Shown here one piece after another: positions 54,412 through 63,673 of a DNA stretch of 64,000 nt. The stretch is from Sphingobium sp. Cam5-1 (GTDB lineage Bacteria > Pseudomonadota > Alphaproteobacteria > Sphingomonadales > Sphingomonadaceae). A program made the position numbers and the translations under genes. The DNA lies in NCBI RefSeq assembly GCF_015693305.1, contig NZ_CP065138.1, forward strand, positions 1,116,001 through 1,180,000, written 5' to 3'. How positions within the stretch are numbered: the first letter of the stretch is position 1; each line of letters begins with the position of its first letter. The notes under the pieces were generated by a model. The model was not told where the DNA came from. It did no database searches and saw only the letters and a list, made by a program, of their open reading frames with translations.

Positions 54412-55503
54412 ATGATTGACGAGAAGAACAACGACGTTCGCCTGATATGGAGCCGCTATTACAGCGCCTTCATACCTGCGCCTCCCGGGCCGGGATTTTT
54501 CGACCGTTTGAAAGCGGCGAGCGGCGCGATAGGCGGCATCGCGATCACCGGATTGCTTTGCGGCCTGATGCTGGGGAACGGCATAGCGCATCCGTTGCTG
54601 GTTGCTCCGATGGGCGCTTCGGCGGTGCTGTTGTTCGCTGTGCCAGCAAGCCCGCTTGCACAGCCATGGTCCGTTTTCGGCGGCAATGTCGTATCGGCGC
54701 TGGTCGGGATTACCGTCGCGCGACTAATCCCTGATCCTACGATAGCTGCTGCTCTGGCGGTAGGTTGCGCCATTGGGGGCATGTCCCTGCTGCGCTGCCT
54801 CCATCCACCGGGCGGCGCGGTTGCGCTTTCGGTCGTGCTGGGCGCGGCCAATGGTGCGCCGAGCTATATGTTTGCTTTTATCCCGGTGGGGCTGAACACC
54901 GCTCTGTTGGTGACGGTAGCGATCATCTTTCACCGGATCGCGGGGCACAGCTATCCTCATGTCGCCCCCAGAGCTCCCAGCGCGCATGGGACGAGCGATC
55001 CGGCACCCTTGCTGCGATCGCCGCCGTCCGAACAGGATGTGGAGGAAGCGTTGCAGGCCTATGGCGATGTGCTGGACGTTAACGCCGCCGACTTGCAGGT
55101 CGTGCTGCATGATGCAGAGGTGCGCGCCGCCGAACGCAGCCATGCCAGGCTGACGTGCGGCGAGATCATGTCGCGCGACATACTGTCCATTCGTGAAAGC
55201 CAGTCCGTGGCCGAGGCGGCCGAACTGCTGCATGACCGGCGTCTATTATCGCTGCCGGTGCTGGATGACGCTGGGCGCGTTCAAGGTCTGGTCGGTCCAC
55301 TCGATCTTTCGCGGGAAGGTGAGACGGCCCGCGACATCGCATCTGAGCCGCTGCTCGTGGCGGAACATACACCAGTCTCGCAGTTGCTCCGGCCGCTGAC
55401 GAGCGGGCTGACGCACGAAGCCATCGTCGTGGATGGCGAGGGACAGCTGCGTGGGATGGTGACCCAAACCGATCTTCTGGCGGCAATGGCGTTGCGTGCC
55501 TGA
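54412..55503 (+). CDS. HPP-family membrane protein with CBS domains
   Basis: A 363-residue protein. The N-terminal half is an HPP domain with about four transmembrane helices, including MGASAVLLFAVP and the naming motif LHPPGGAVALS. The C-terminal half carries two CBS domains (CGEIMSRDILSIRESQSV; LVAEHTPVSQLL and the final MVTQTDLLAAM), which bind adenine nucleotides. HPP proteins are suggested nitrite or ion transporters; the function here is unproven. It abuts, stop to stop, a small membrane protein gene on the other strand. Confidence 0.9.
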   Translation: MIDEKNNDVRLIWSRYYSAFIPAPPGPGFFDRLKAASGAIGGIAITGLLCGLMLGNGIAHPLLVAPMGASAVLLFAVPASPLAQPWSVFGGNVVSALVGITVARLIPDPTIAAALAVGCAIGGMSLLRCLHPPGGAVALSVVLGAANGAPSYMFAFIPVGLNTALLVTVAIIFHRIAGHSYPHVAPRAPSAHGTSDPAPLLRSPPSEQDVEEALQAYGDVLDVNAADLQVVLHDAEVRAAERSHARLTCGEIMSRDILSIRESQSVAEAAELLHDRRLLSLPVLDDAGRVQGLVGPLDLSREGETARDIASEPLLVAEHTPVSQLLRPLTSGLTHEAIVVDGEGQLRGMVTQTDLLAAMALRA

Positions 55504-55701
55504 TCAGTGGTTCTGGCGTTCCAGCATAGGCACATCAGGGCCGGGTATAGCGGAAATCGCTACATTGGCGAACATGACCAGTCCGGCTATGATCATCAGG
55601 ACGCCGCGCTTGCGATCGCCCTTCTTCACGATCGCGTAGATGCCGCCGCCCGTGAGAAACAGTCCCGCGAGCATGAGAATGGATAATATTGTCGATGCCA
55701 T
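55504..55701 (-). CDS. Small membrane protein
   Basis: A 65-residue protein with two hydrophobic helices (TILSILMLAGLFLTGGGIYA and VLMIIAGLVMFANVAIS) joined by a basic KKGDRKRG loop. I recognise no family. The start is uncertain: ATG 55701 or ATG 55713, neither with a clear ribosome site. Its TGA abuts the HPP gene stop. Composition matches the surroundings. Confidence 0.6.
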   Translation of the reverse strand: MASTILSILMLAGLFLTGGGIYAIVKKGDRKRGVLMIIAGLVMFANVAISAIPGPDVPMLERQNH

Positions 55702-55804
55702 GAAGCAGGCCATAAGCGGCCAGCTGGACTGTGGCAATTGGCAGCCTCTGCCCCTAAGAGGCGCGGGACACGAATCACCTTTTGCGTGACAGGACAATTT
55801 CGCC

Positions 55805-56242
55805 GTGAAAATCGCCCTTGCTTCCGATCATGCCGCCGTTGATCTGAAGGCCGAACTCGCCGATTGGCTGCGTGATGAAGGTCATGAGGTTCATGATCTT
55901 GGTCCCGCTACCGCCGACCGCGTGGATTATCCCGATTTCGGGTACAAGCTCGCCAGCGCCGTCGCATCCGGCGCGGCCGAGCGTGGCATAGCGCTGTGCG
56001 GTTCTGGCATCGGCATTTCCATCGCGGTCAACCGCAATCCGGCGTGCCGCTGTGCGCTAGTGTCGGAGCCATTGTCGGCGGCGCTATCCCGCGAACATAA
56101 TGACGCGAACGTCCTTGCCCTGGGCGCGCGCTTGACCGGGGTGGACATGGCCAAGGCCTGCGTCACCGCCTTTCTTTCCACCGAATTCGGCGGTGGCCGC
56201 CATTATGGCCGTGTCGAAAAACTCTCTCAGCCCGCGCTTTAA
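55805..56242 (+). CDS. rpiB: Ribose 5-phosphate isomerase B
   Basis: RpiB interconverts ribose 5-phosphate and ribulose 5-phosphate. The 145-residue protein starts with IALASDHAAVDLK, has DFGYKLASAV and GIALCGSGIGISIAVNR with the catalytic Cys, and ALSREHNDANVLALGAR. It begins at a GTG. Twelve bases separate it from glyA, so an rpiB-glyA-nrdR-trmJ operon is likely, an order I recall from other alphaproteobacteria. Confidence 0.95.
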   Translation: MKIALASDHAAVDLKAELADWLRDEGHEVHDLGPATADRVDYPDFGYKLASAVASGAAERGIALCGSGIGISIAVNRNPACRCALVSEPLSAALSREHNDANVLALGARLTGVDMAKACVTAFLSTEFGGGRHYGRVEKLSQPAL

Positions 56243-56254
56243 GGAGCCAGCCCT

Positions 56255-57574
56255 ATGAGCACCGCCACCCTCGCCCAGCCCGACCTCTCCGATATCCGCG
56301 CAGAAGGCTATTTCACGCGTAGCCTGGCCGACGCAGATCCGGCAGTCTTCGCTGGCGTCACCAAGGAATTGAAGCGCGAGCAGAACCAGATCGAGCTGAT
56401 CGCATCGGAAAATATCGTGTCGAAGGCGGTGCTGGAGGCGCAAGGGTCGGTCTTCACCAACAAATATGCCGAGGGCTATCCGGGCAAGCGCTATTATCAG
56501 GGCTGCGCGCCTTCGGATGAGGTGGAGCAGCTGGCGATCGACCGGGCCAAGCAGATCTTCAACTGTGGTTTCGTCAATGTGCAGCCCCATTCGGGCGCGC
56601 AGGCGAATGGCGCCGTCATGCTGGCGCTGACCAAGCCGGGCGACACAATCATGGGCCTGTCGCTCGACGCTGGCGGCCATCTGACGCATGGCGCAAAGCC
56701 CGCGCTGTCGGGCAAATGGTATAACGCCGTGCAGTACGGCGTGCGCGAGGATACGCACGTCATCGACTATGACGCTCTGGAAGCGCAGGCGATCGAAGCC
56801 AAGCCAACGCTCATCATCGCGGGCGGATCGGCTTATCCGCGTCACCTCGACTTCGCCCGGTTCCGTGCGATCGCGGACAAGGTCGGCGCGCTGCTGATGG
56901 TCGATATGGCGCACTTTGCAGGCCTCGTCGCCGGTGGCGCGCACCCGACGCCTTTCGGTTTCGCCGACGTCGTGACGACGACCACGCACAAAACCCTTCG
57001 CGGTCCACGCGGCGGCATGATCCTGACTAATGACGAAGCCATTGCCAAGAAGATCAATTCCGCGGTGTTCCCCGGCCTTCAGGGTGGTCCGCTGATGCAT
57101 GTCATCGCTGCCAAGGCCGTGGCATTCGGCGAAGCGCTGCGGCCTGAGTTCAAGAGCTACGCCCATGCGATCGTCACCAATGCCAAGGCGCTGGCGGGCA
57201 AGCTGGAGCAGCGCGGCCTTGCCGTCGTTTCGGGCGGTACGGACACGCATCTGGCGCTGATCGACCTGCGTCCCTACGGCATTTCGGGCAAGGATGCCGA
57301 CGAGGCGCTGGAGCGCAGCTTCATCACCTGCAACAAGAATGGCGTGCCGGGCGACCCGCTGCCCCCGACCAAGACCAGCGGCATCCGCGTTGGTTCGCCC
57401 GCCGGTACCACACGCGGCTTTGGTGTGGCTGAGTTCGAGGCGATTGGCGACATGATTGCGGACGTCCTGGAAGGTCTGCGGGACCATGGCGAGCATGGCG
57501 ACGCTGCGGTCGAAGCCAATGTCCGGGAACGAGTCTCAGCACTCTGCGCTCGCTTCCCGATCTACGAAGGCTGA
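56255..57574 (+). CDS. glyA: Serine hydroxymethyltransferase
   Basis: GlyA converts serine and tetrahydrofolate to glycine and methylene-THF using PLP. The 439-residue protein has [34 protein letters not shown], and the PLP lysine in [13 protein letters not shown]. The length is normal. AAGGAG lies eight bases before the ATG. It follows rpiB and precedes nrdR, as in other proteobacteria. Confidence 0.98.
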   Translation: MSTATLAQPDLSDIRAEGYFTRSLADADPAVFAGVTKELKREQNQIELIASENIVSKAVLEAQGSVFTNKYAEGYPGKRYYQGCAPSDEVEQLAIDRAKQIFNCGFVNVQPHSGAQANGAVMLALTKPGDTIMGLSLDAGGHLTHGAKPALSGKWYNAVQYGVREDTHVIDYDALEAQAIEAKPTLIIAGGSAYPRHLDFARFRAIADKVGALLMVDMAHFAGLVAGGAHPTPFGFADVVTTTTHKTLRGPRGGMILTNDEAIAKKINSAVFPGLQGGPLMHVIAAKAVAFGEALRPEFKSYAHAIVTNAKALAGKLEQRGLAVVSGGTDTHLALIDLRPYGISGKDADEALERSFITCNKNGVPGDPLPPTKTSGIRVGSPAGTTRGFGVAEFEAIGDMIADVLEGLRDHGEHGDAAVEANVRERVSALCARFPIYEG

Positions 57575-57662
57575 TAGCTTCCTTCTGTCAGGGGTGGTCG
57601 AGGCGCGGCGGCTGTGCCATCTCGTGTCTCGACTCATCCGAACGAACGGAGCTTATTACTGA

Positions 57663-58124
57663 ATGCGTTGCCCCTTCTGTGCTCACGACGACAGTCAGGT
57701 AAAGGACAGCCGCCCCACCGAAGATGGCGCCGCCATTCGCCGCAGACGGCAGTGCGAAGCCTGTGGCGCGCGCTTCACCACGTTCGAGCGCATCCAGCTG
57801 CGCGACATCTGGGTGGTGAAAAGCGAGGGTCGTAAGGAAGCGTTTGACCGCGACAAGCTGGCGCGCTCCATCGACATCGCCTGTCGCAAGCGACAGATCG
57901 ATCCCAGCAGGCTGGAAAAACTGATCTCCGGCATCCAACGGCAGCTGGAAACCAGCGGCGACGGCGAAGTGCCCGCGCGCGCGATCGGCGAGATGGTGAT
58001 GGAAGGCCTCAAACGGCTCGACAGTGTCGCCTATATTCGCTTCGCCAGCGTGTATAAGGACTTCACCGATGCTCAGGACTTCGAGGATTTCGCGGGCTCG
58101 GTGAAGGAGGTTGGGAGTGAGTGA
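57663..58124 (+). CDS. nrdR: Transcriptional repressor NrdR
   Basis: NrdR represses ribonucleotide reductase genes, sensing ATP/dATP. The 153-residue protein has the zinc ribbon [16 protein letters not shown] with [15 protein letters not shown], followed by an ATP-cone domain ([18 protein letters not shown]). The length is standard. The glyA-nrdR neighbourhood is conserved. Confidence 0.97.
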   Translation: MRCPFCAHDDSQVKDSRPTEDGAAIRRRRQCEACGARFTTFERIQLRDIWVVKSEGRKEAFDRDKLARSIDIACRKRQIDPSRLEKLISGIQRQLETSGDGEVPARAIGEMVMEGLKRLDSVAYIRFASVYKDFTDAQDFEDFAGSVKEVGSE

Positions 58125-58219
58125 GGGCGGCCAGCCCAACTGCCCATTCGTCACTTCGCAAAAAATCTTTCGATACCGAGCGGCGATAAGCTCGGCCATT
58201 TTTCAGAGCAAACGGGATA

Positions 58220-58948
58220 ATGTCAGAGCCTTCAGCCCCCCGCCCCGTCATCGTCCTCGTGCGGCCGCAACTCGGCGAGAATATTGGCAAGGCCGCGCGG
58301 GCCATGCTGAACTTCGGGCTGACCGAGATGCGTTTGGTCAGCCCGCGCGATGGGTGGCCAAATCCTGATGCTGGTCCGTCGGCGGCGGGAGCCGATGTCG
58401 TGCTCGACAAGGCCGAGGTTTTTGAAAGCCTCGCCGACGCCGTCGCGGATTGTTCGCATGTCTATACGACAACGGTGCGCAAGCGGGGCGTGACCAAGCC
58501 GGTGGTGACGCCGGAAGAAGCGGCACGCGAAATTCACGAGGCTACGGGAAGGGCGGCCTATGTTTTCGGGCCGGAGCGATCAGGGCTTGAAACGGAGGAT
58601 GTGGCGCTCGCCCGCAAGATCCTGACTGTGCCGATCAATCCTGAATTCGGATCATTGAACCTGGCGCAGGCGGTCATCCTGTGCGCCTATGAATGGTCGA
58701 AACAGGCTCAGTTGGAACAGCCGACGGTCGTCGACCTTGGCGAACCGGCGCCACAGGCGGAACTGGAAGGGATGATAAACCAGTTCGAAACTTTGCTGGA
58801 AGGAGCGGGCTATTTCTTCCCGCCCGATCGCGCGCCCGCGACGAAGCGGACGTTGCGGAACCTGTTGACGAAGCCCGGCTGGAACCATCTGGAGGTGCGG
58901 ACGCTGCGCGGCGTGCTTTCCGCCTTGAGCAATCCGCGCTCACGCTAG
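58220..58948 (+). CDS. TrmJ-like tRNA/rRNA methyltransferase (SPOUT)
   Basis: A 242-residue SPOUT methyltransferase of the TrmH/TrmJ type. It begins with PVIVLVRPQLGENIGKAARA, the N-terminal SAM-fold motif, and has the knot motifs YVFGPERSGLETEDV and INPEFGSLNLAQAVILCAYE. These match TrmJ, which 2'-O-methylates position 32 of tRNAs. A C-terminal helical extension is present. Its end overlaps the converging chorismate mutase gene by four bases. Confidence 0.92.
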   Translation: MSEPSAPRPVIVLVRPQLGENIGKAARAMLNFGLTEMRLVSPRDGWPNPDAGPSAAGADVVLDKAEVFESLADAVADCSHVYTTTVRKRGVTKPVVTPEEAAREIHEATGRAAYVFGPERSGLETEDVALARKILTVPINPEFGSLNLAQAVILCAYEWSKQAQLEQPTVVDLGEPAPQAELEGMINQFETLLEGAGYFFPPDRAPATKRTLRNLLTKPGWNHLEVRTLRGVLSALSNPRSR

Positions 58949-59241
58949 GCTTTGAGCCGATCGAATTCCTTCATTTCATAGGCGATCGAAGCTTCAACCA
59001 ACTGGTCCCACAAAGCGGCGAGAATGTCAGCGGGGACGCCTAGACGAGCAGATTCAGCGCGAACATTGTCGATGACCTCCGCCTTACGAGCCTCGTCGCG
59101 GACGGCGCTTCTGTCTGGCTTGATACGGGCTGCCGCGCGCATGTGGGCGAAGCGTCGAGCGAGCAGCGCAACTAGCTGACGGTCGATTTCATCCACGCCG
59201 GTCCGGACTTGCGCCATGCTGGTGTAGGTTTCGGGGTCCAT
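58945..59241 (-). CDS. Chorismate mutase, AroQ type
   Basis: A 98-residue all-helical enzyme that rearranges chorismate to prephenate for Phe and Tyr synthesis. VRTGVDEIDRQLVALLARRF is the AroQ N-terminal helix with the catalytic Arg, and ARIKPD supplies the Lys; the second Arg helix (AVRDEARKAEVIDNV) follows. I chose the ATG at 59241. An ATG at 59307 has a better ribosome site (AAGG seven bases upstream) and would add 22 residues without family similarity, so the start is uncertain. It lacks a fused dehydratase domain. Confidence 0.88.
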   Translation of the reverse strand: MDPETYTSMAQVRTGVDEIDRQLVALLARRFAHMRAAARIKPDRSAVRDEARKAEVIDNVRAESARLGVPADILAALWDQLVEASIAYEMKEFDRLKA

Positions 59242-59393
59242 GGCGACGCTGACTAGGCGCGCCGAGGGCGGCTGTCGAGGGTTGACATGCCACGTTGCCT
59301 TCTTCATAGGCGCGCCTTCGTGATTGGCCCCGCACCCCGGTGAAGCGGCGGCCCTGCCCCTATATGGCAAGCAGGCGAGTACCGGGAATAAAT

Positions 59394-59440
59394 TCACCCT
59401 CCCCGAAAAGTGGGAACCGGTTTTCGGATCAGGAGGGTGA
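59394..59440. repeat. Nested palindrome in the rpsD leader
   Basis: TCACCCTCC at 59394-59402 pairs with GGAGGGTGA at 59432-59440, and inside it CCGAAAA pairs with TTTTCGG around GTGGGAACCGG. The inner part matches a palindromic repeat I know as very common in Rhizobiales genomes. It lies 33 bases before the rpsD start. Confidence 0.7.
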
Positions 59441-59472
59441 GCAAATGTTGTTAGCGATTGTAAGGAATTATC

Positions 59473-60087
59473 ATGTCGAAGCGTTCCAGCGCGAAGTACA
59501 AACTCGACCGCCGCATGGGCGAGAACATCTGGGGTCGCCCGAAGAGCCCGGTCAACAAGCGTGAATATGGTCCCGGTCAGCACGGTCAGCGCCGCAAGGG
59601 CAAGATGTCCGACTATGGCATCCAGCTCAAAGCAAAGCAGAAGCTGAAGGGCTATTACGGCGACATCACCGAAAAGCAGTTCAAGAAGAACTATACCGAA
59701 GCCGCCCGCATGAAGGGCGACACGGGCCAGAACCTGATCGGTCTGCTGGAGCGCCGCTTGGACGCAGTAGTTTATCGGGCCAAGTTCACGCCCACCATCT
59801 GGTCGGCGCGTCAGCTGGTTTCGCACGGTCACGTCTATGTGAACGGTGTGAAGTGCAACATCGCAAGCCGTCTGGTGAAGCCGGGCGACGAAATCACCCT
59901 GGGCAAGAAGGCGCAGGAAATGGCGCTGGTTCTGGAAGCACAGAGCCTGCCCGAGCGCGACATCCCTGATTATGTGTCGCCCGATGGCGCTGCCAAGGTC
60001 ACCTATGTCCGCGTCCCGACGCTGGACGAAGTGCCCTACCCGGTGAAGATGGAACCCAATCTGGTCGTCGAATTCTATTCGCGCTAA
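59473..60087 (+). CDS. rpsD: 30S ribosomal protein S4
   Basis: S4 is a primary 16S rRNA-binding protein and nucleates 30S assembly. The 204-residue protein starts with [21 protein letters not shown], has [20 protein letters not shown], and the S4 RNA-binding domain [14 protein letters not shown] with HGHVYVNG. This short type lacking zinc cysteines is usual in alphaproteobacteria. TAAGGA precedes the ATG. A nested palindrome in the leader could affect expression; in E. coli S4 autoregulates through a leader structure. Confidence 0.98.
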   Translation: MSKRSSAKYKLDRRMGENIWGRPKSPVNKREYGPGQHGQRRKGKMSDYGIQLKAKQKLKGYYGDITEKQFKKNYTEAARMKGDTGQNLIGLLERRLDAVVYRAKFTPTIWSARQLVSHGHVYVNGVKCNIASRLVKPGDEITLGKKAQEMALVLEAQSLPERDIPDYVSPDGAAKVTYVRVPTLDEVPYPVKMEPNLVVEFYSR

Positions 60088-60110
60088 TCAGTCAGGGTCA
60101 TGATTTACGG

Positions 60111-60139
60111 AAAGGCGGTCCTTCGGGGCCGCCTTTTTT
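60111..60139 (+). terminator. Rho-independent terminator of rpsD
   Basis: GGCGGTCC pairs with GGGCCGCC around a TTCG tetraloop and is followed by six T. It lies about 25 bases after the rpsD stop. Confidence 0.93.
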
Positions 60140-60216
60140 GTTTGTTCAACGAGCCTTGTCCCATGTGAGGGCTGCTGGCAGAAAAGTTGGGCCCTTCCCT
60201 TTTAAAGGCTGTTGCG

Positions 60217-61872
60217 ATGCGTTCGTTTATTTCAATTTCGCTGATGGCCCTGGTTGCTGGCAGTGCCGCGGCGGCTGCGCCATCGGACGTAAGTCCGTCG
60301 ATCGAAACCATGAAGGAGGTGGTGAAAGAAATTTCATCGGACGCCTATGAAGGGCGGGCGCCGGGGACTGCGGGTGAGGAGAAGACGCTTTCCTATTTGG
60401 TGCGGCGGTTCGAGGCGATCGGGCTGAAGCCGGGCAACAAGGGCAGCTGGTTTCAGGATGTTCCGCTGGTCGAGATCGCGGCGAAGAATGTTTCGCCACT
60501 GCGTTTCACTGGCGGCAAGGAGCCGGTTTCGGCCGATTATGGATCGCAGATGGTGATCGCCACCTACCGCACGGCTGCGCCGCATATCGAGGTCAAGGAT
60601 AGCCCGGTCGTCTTCGTCGGATATGGCATCAAAGCGCCTGAAAAGAAGTGGAACGACTATGCCGGGGTCGATGTCCGAGGCAAGACGGTCATCATTCTGG
60701 TCAACGATCCGGATTATCAGAGCCCAACCCTGAGCGGGCCGTTCAACGGCCGTGCCATGACCTATTATGGTCGTTGGACCTACAAATTCGAAGAGGCCGC
60801 GCGGCAGGGCGCGGCGGCCGCGATCATTGTCCATGACACTATGCCCGCCGCCTATGGCTGGAACGTCGTTCAATCGAGCTGGACAGGGGCGCAGCATGTC
60901 GCGGACAGCGCAGACGGCAATGCGAAGCAATCGGCAGCTATCGGGTGGATGCAGAAAGACAAGGCTGCGGCGCTGATGGCGAGTGCGGGTCTTAATCTGA
61001 ATAGATTGAGCGCGGCGGCGAAGAAGCGCGGGTTCAAGGCAGTGCCGTTGAAGGGCATCAAGGCGAGCGTTTCCTTTGACAATGCCGTCCGCAAGCACAT
61101 GTCCAAGAATCTCGTGGCTCTGCTGCCGGGCAAGACCCGGCCCGATGAATATGTGCTCTATGCGGCGCATTGGGACCATCTTGGTCGCTGCGAGGCCGCG
61201 CCCGATGGCGACGACATCTGCAACGGCGCCATCGACAATGCGACCGGGACGGCAGCGCTGGTTGCGCTGGCAGAGGCGAATGTGAAAGCGGGGCCGAGCG
61301 CGCGTAGTCAGGTGTTCCTGGCGGTGACAGCCGAGGAGTCCGGGCTTCTGGGATCAGCCTATTATGGGAACCACCCCGTCTTTCCGCTGAAGCAGACAGT
61401 GGGCGGCGTCAACATGGACGCTCTCAGCATGGCAGGGCTGGCGAAAAACGTCGTGGTGATCGGCAAGGGCAAATCGCAGTTGGACGCCTATCTGGATCGT
61501 GCCCTGGCCGCGCAGAAGCGTGTAGCCAGCCTGGAGCCCACGCCCGAAAAAGGATTCTACTATCGATCCGACCATTTCAGCTTCGCCAAACATGGCGTGC
61601 CGATGCTGTATTTCGAAGGCGGGCAGGATTTGGCGAAGGGCGGAATTGAAGCGGGCGCCGCAGCGGCCAAGGATTATGAGGAACATCGTTACCACAGCCC
61701 AAAGGACGAATATGATCCAAAATGGGACTGGAGCGGCGTGAAGGCTGACCTCAAACTTTATTACGAGGTCGGCAGGGCACTGGCGAACACCACCGAGTGG
61801 CCAAACTGGATGGCAGGGGACGAATTCCGCGCTATCCGGGACGAAAGTCGAGCCAGCCATCAGCATCATTGA
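60217..61872 (+). CDS. M28-family metallopeptidase with PA domain
   Basis: A 551-residue exported zinc peptidase. It has a signal peptide (MRSFISISLMALVAGSAAAA), a PA-like insert around residues 125-260, and an M28 catalytic domain. Zinc ligands and catalytic residues are visible in order: AHWDHLG (His, Asp), AIDNATGTAAL (Asp), TAEESGLLGS (Glu-Glu), NMDAL (Asp) and the final His in YHSPKDEYD. M28 enzymes of this type are aminopeptidases in the periplasm. The ATG at 60217 is preferred over a TTG at 60187. Preceded by AAAGG. Confidence 0.94.
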   Translation: MRSFISISLMALVAGSAAAAAPSDVSPSIETMKEVVKEISSDAYEGRAPGTAGEEKTLSYLVRRFEAIGLKPGNKGSWFQDVPLVEIAAKNVSPLRFTGGKEPVSADYGSQMVIATYRTAAPHIEVKDSPVVFVGYGIKAPEKKWNDYAGVDVRGKTVIILVNDPDYQSPTLSGPFNGRAMTYYGRWTYKFEEAARQGAAAAIIVHDTMPAAYGWNVVQSSWTGAQHVADSADGNAKQSAAIGWMQKDKAAALMASAGLNLNRLSAAAKKRGFKAVPLKGIKASVSFDNAVRKHMSKNLVALLPGKTRPDEYVLYAAHWDHLGRCEAAPDGDDICNGAIDNATGTAALVALAEANVKAGPSARSQVFLAVTAEESGLLGSAYYGNHPVFPLKQTVGGVNMDALSMAGLAKNVVVIGKGKSQLDAYLDRALAAQKRVASLEPTPEKGFYYRSDHFSFAKHGVPMLYFEGGQDLAKGGIEAGAAAAKDYEEHRYHSPKDEYDPKWDWSGVKADLKLYYEVGRALANTTEWPNWMAGDEFRAIRDESRASHQHH

Positions 61873-62047
61873 GCGCTACCGACGCGCTATTTTCTGTCCG
61901 ATCCGACGCAGAATATCGATCTGCGCGCGCTCGCCCCATTATCAAATTAGGCCAGCCAGTTAATTGTTTCCCTTACGGAAACTTGATCCCTATGACCAAA
62001 GGGTCCGAAGAATCGGAAACGTAACGATAAGAAAATGGGGATGGGTC

Positions 62048-62605
62048 GTGGAAGTCAATAAGTCAGTCACAATCTTGCATGTCGGCAAGTTGGTGACGGC
62101 GCACAAGGAATGCCTGTGCGTCGTCCATTCGCTGTCGCCGCGTGAAGCACTCGTGCGCACCAGCCTGCCGATGATGGCGGGCGAAAGCGTCACGCTGGGG
62201 CTGCGAAACGGTTTTTCCGTTTCGGCTGTCGTCGGCATGAACATGGGCGATCATGTGTCTTTGCTGTTCGAAGAGCATATCGCCATTTCGACCATCATCG
62301 CGGAACAGAGACAGGGTCGCAGCGAACGGGAAGCAGTTCGGCTGAACATCGTCATGCCTATTACCGTATGTGCAGTCACCGGCACGCATTCCTGTATGAT
62401 GCAGGACATTTCGCTGTTCGGGATCAAGGTCCTCGACGAGGCAGGTCAGCTTCGGGAAAACATGAAGGTGCAAGTCTTTGTGGAAGGGCTGGGCAAACGG
62501 GATGCCATGGTCCGTTGGTGTCAGGATACATATGCAGGATTGAGTTTCGAGGTAGCCCTTGGATTCAAGTTGCTCGACCAGTGGGCGGCGCAGATAATGG
62601 GCTGA
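62048..62605 (+). CDS. PilZ domain-containing protein
   Basis: A 185-residue cytoplasmic protein. The second half is a PilZ domain with the cyclic-di-GMP motif REAVR (RxxxR) at residues 94-98 and DISLFG (DxSxxG) at 120-125, both intact, so binding is expected. The first half (TILHVGKLVTAHKE...GLRNGFSVSAVV) looks like a degenerate second PilZ domain. Start GTG at 62048 after GGGGATGGG. The partner is unknown; no diguanylate cyclase is adjacent. Confidence 0.85.
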   Translation: MEVNKSVTILHVGKLVTAHKECLCVVHSLSPREALVRTSLPMMAGESVTLGLRNGFSVSAVVGMNMGDHVSLLFEEHIAISTIIAEQRQGRSEREAVRLNIVMPITVCAVTGTHSCMMQDISLFGIKVLDEAGQLRENMKVQVFVEGLGKRDAMVRWCQDTYAGLSFEVALGFKLLDQWAAQIMG

Positions 62606-62686
62606 CGCCGTTGAATTTGGCGCTGTCACACTGACCGTAATCCTGTAGAGCGCAGGGGACAACGCCATCTCAGCAGGAGAAAGCCG

Positions 62687-63673
62687 ATGACATTCCGTAT
62701 GCCTGCCGAATGGGCGCCGCATGAATGGACCTGGATCGGCTTTCCCACTTATCCGGAGGAATGGCCGGACGCGTTTGAAGAGGCGCGGGTGCAGATCGCT
62801 GCCTTTGCCAAGGCGCTTCATGTCGATGGCAAGGGCGAAGAAGTGCGGCTGGTCTGCGCCAATGAGGGCGACGCGGCAGTGGCGCGATCGCTGGCTGGAC
62901 CGGATGTGACGATCGTCGTGCAGAAGCTGGGCGACGTATGGCTGCGGGACACGGCGCCGATCGCGGTGATGCGCGGAAGCGAGCGTGCCCTTGTCGATTT
63001 CGGCTTCAATGGGTGGGGCGGCAAATATCAGATGCCCGGCGATGAAGATGTCGGTGCGCGTCTGGCCGCGACCACCGGATTGCCGACATCCTCGCAGCAT
63101 TGGATATTCGAAGGCGGCGCCGTCGACACGGATGGCACCGGCCTGTTCGTGACGACCGAGCAATGCCTGCTCAATCCCAATCGTAACCCTGACCTGGATC
63201 GCGGCAAGATCGAAACGTTGTTGGCGGGATCTCTGGGGCTATCCGACATGCTGTGGCTGGGCGACGGGTTGCTGAACGACCATACGGACGGCCATGTGGA
63301 TAATCTGGCGCGCTTTGTCGCGCCGGGGGTGCTGGCGCTCCCGGAAGCAAGCACGGATGATGATCCCAACGTCGCCATCTATGCTGATGCCCGCGCCCGC
63401 GCAGAGGCGTTCGGCGTCGAGGTAGCGTCCATCCCCTCCCCCGGCCGCGTGCTGGTGGATGGCGAAGTGATCCCCGCCAGTTACATGAATTTCTATATCG
63501 GCAATGCCGCCGTCATCGTGCCCGTCTATGGCCAGCCCAATGATCAGGCGGCGCTGGACGCGATCAAGCCGTTCTTCCCCGATCGCGAGATCATCGGGCT
63601 CCGCAGCGACGCCATCCTGTCAGGCGGCGGCAGTTTCCATTGTTGCAGCCAGCAGATGCCGTCGGCGTTATGA
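62687..63673 (+). CDS. aguA: Agmatine deiminase
   Basis: AguA hydrolyses agmatine to N-carbamoylputrescine in polyamine synthesis. The 328-residue protein, from the guanidino-group-modifying family, starts with RMPAEWAPHEWTWIGFP, has VWLRDTAPI, LNDHTDGHVDN with the catalytic His, and the C-terminal GGGSFHCCSQQMP with the nucleophilic Cys. The length is slightly below the usual 340-370. AGGAG lies about eight bases before the ATG. The next gene overlaps its stop by four bases. Confidence 0.95.
   Translation: MTFRMPAEWAPHEWTWIGFPTYPEEWPDAFEEARVQIAAFAKALHVDGKGEEVRLVCANEGDAAVARSLAGPDVTIVVQKLGDVWLRDTAPIAVMRGSERALVDFGFNGWGGKYQMPGDEDVGARLAATTGLPTSSQHWIFEGGAVDTDGTGLFVTTEQCLLNPNRNPDLDRGKIETLLAGSLGLSDMLWLGDGLLNDHTDGHVDNLARFVAPGVLALPEASTDDDPNVAIYADARARAEAFGVEVASIPSPGRVLVDGEVIPASYMNFYIGNAAVIVPVYGQPNDQAALDAIKPFFPDREIIGLRSDAILSGGGSFHCCSQQMPSAL

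Noticed and set aside
56084..57496. A 470-codon open frame antisense to rpiB and glyA
   Set aside because: Arg/His-rich mirror of glyA without recognisable motifs.
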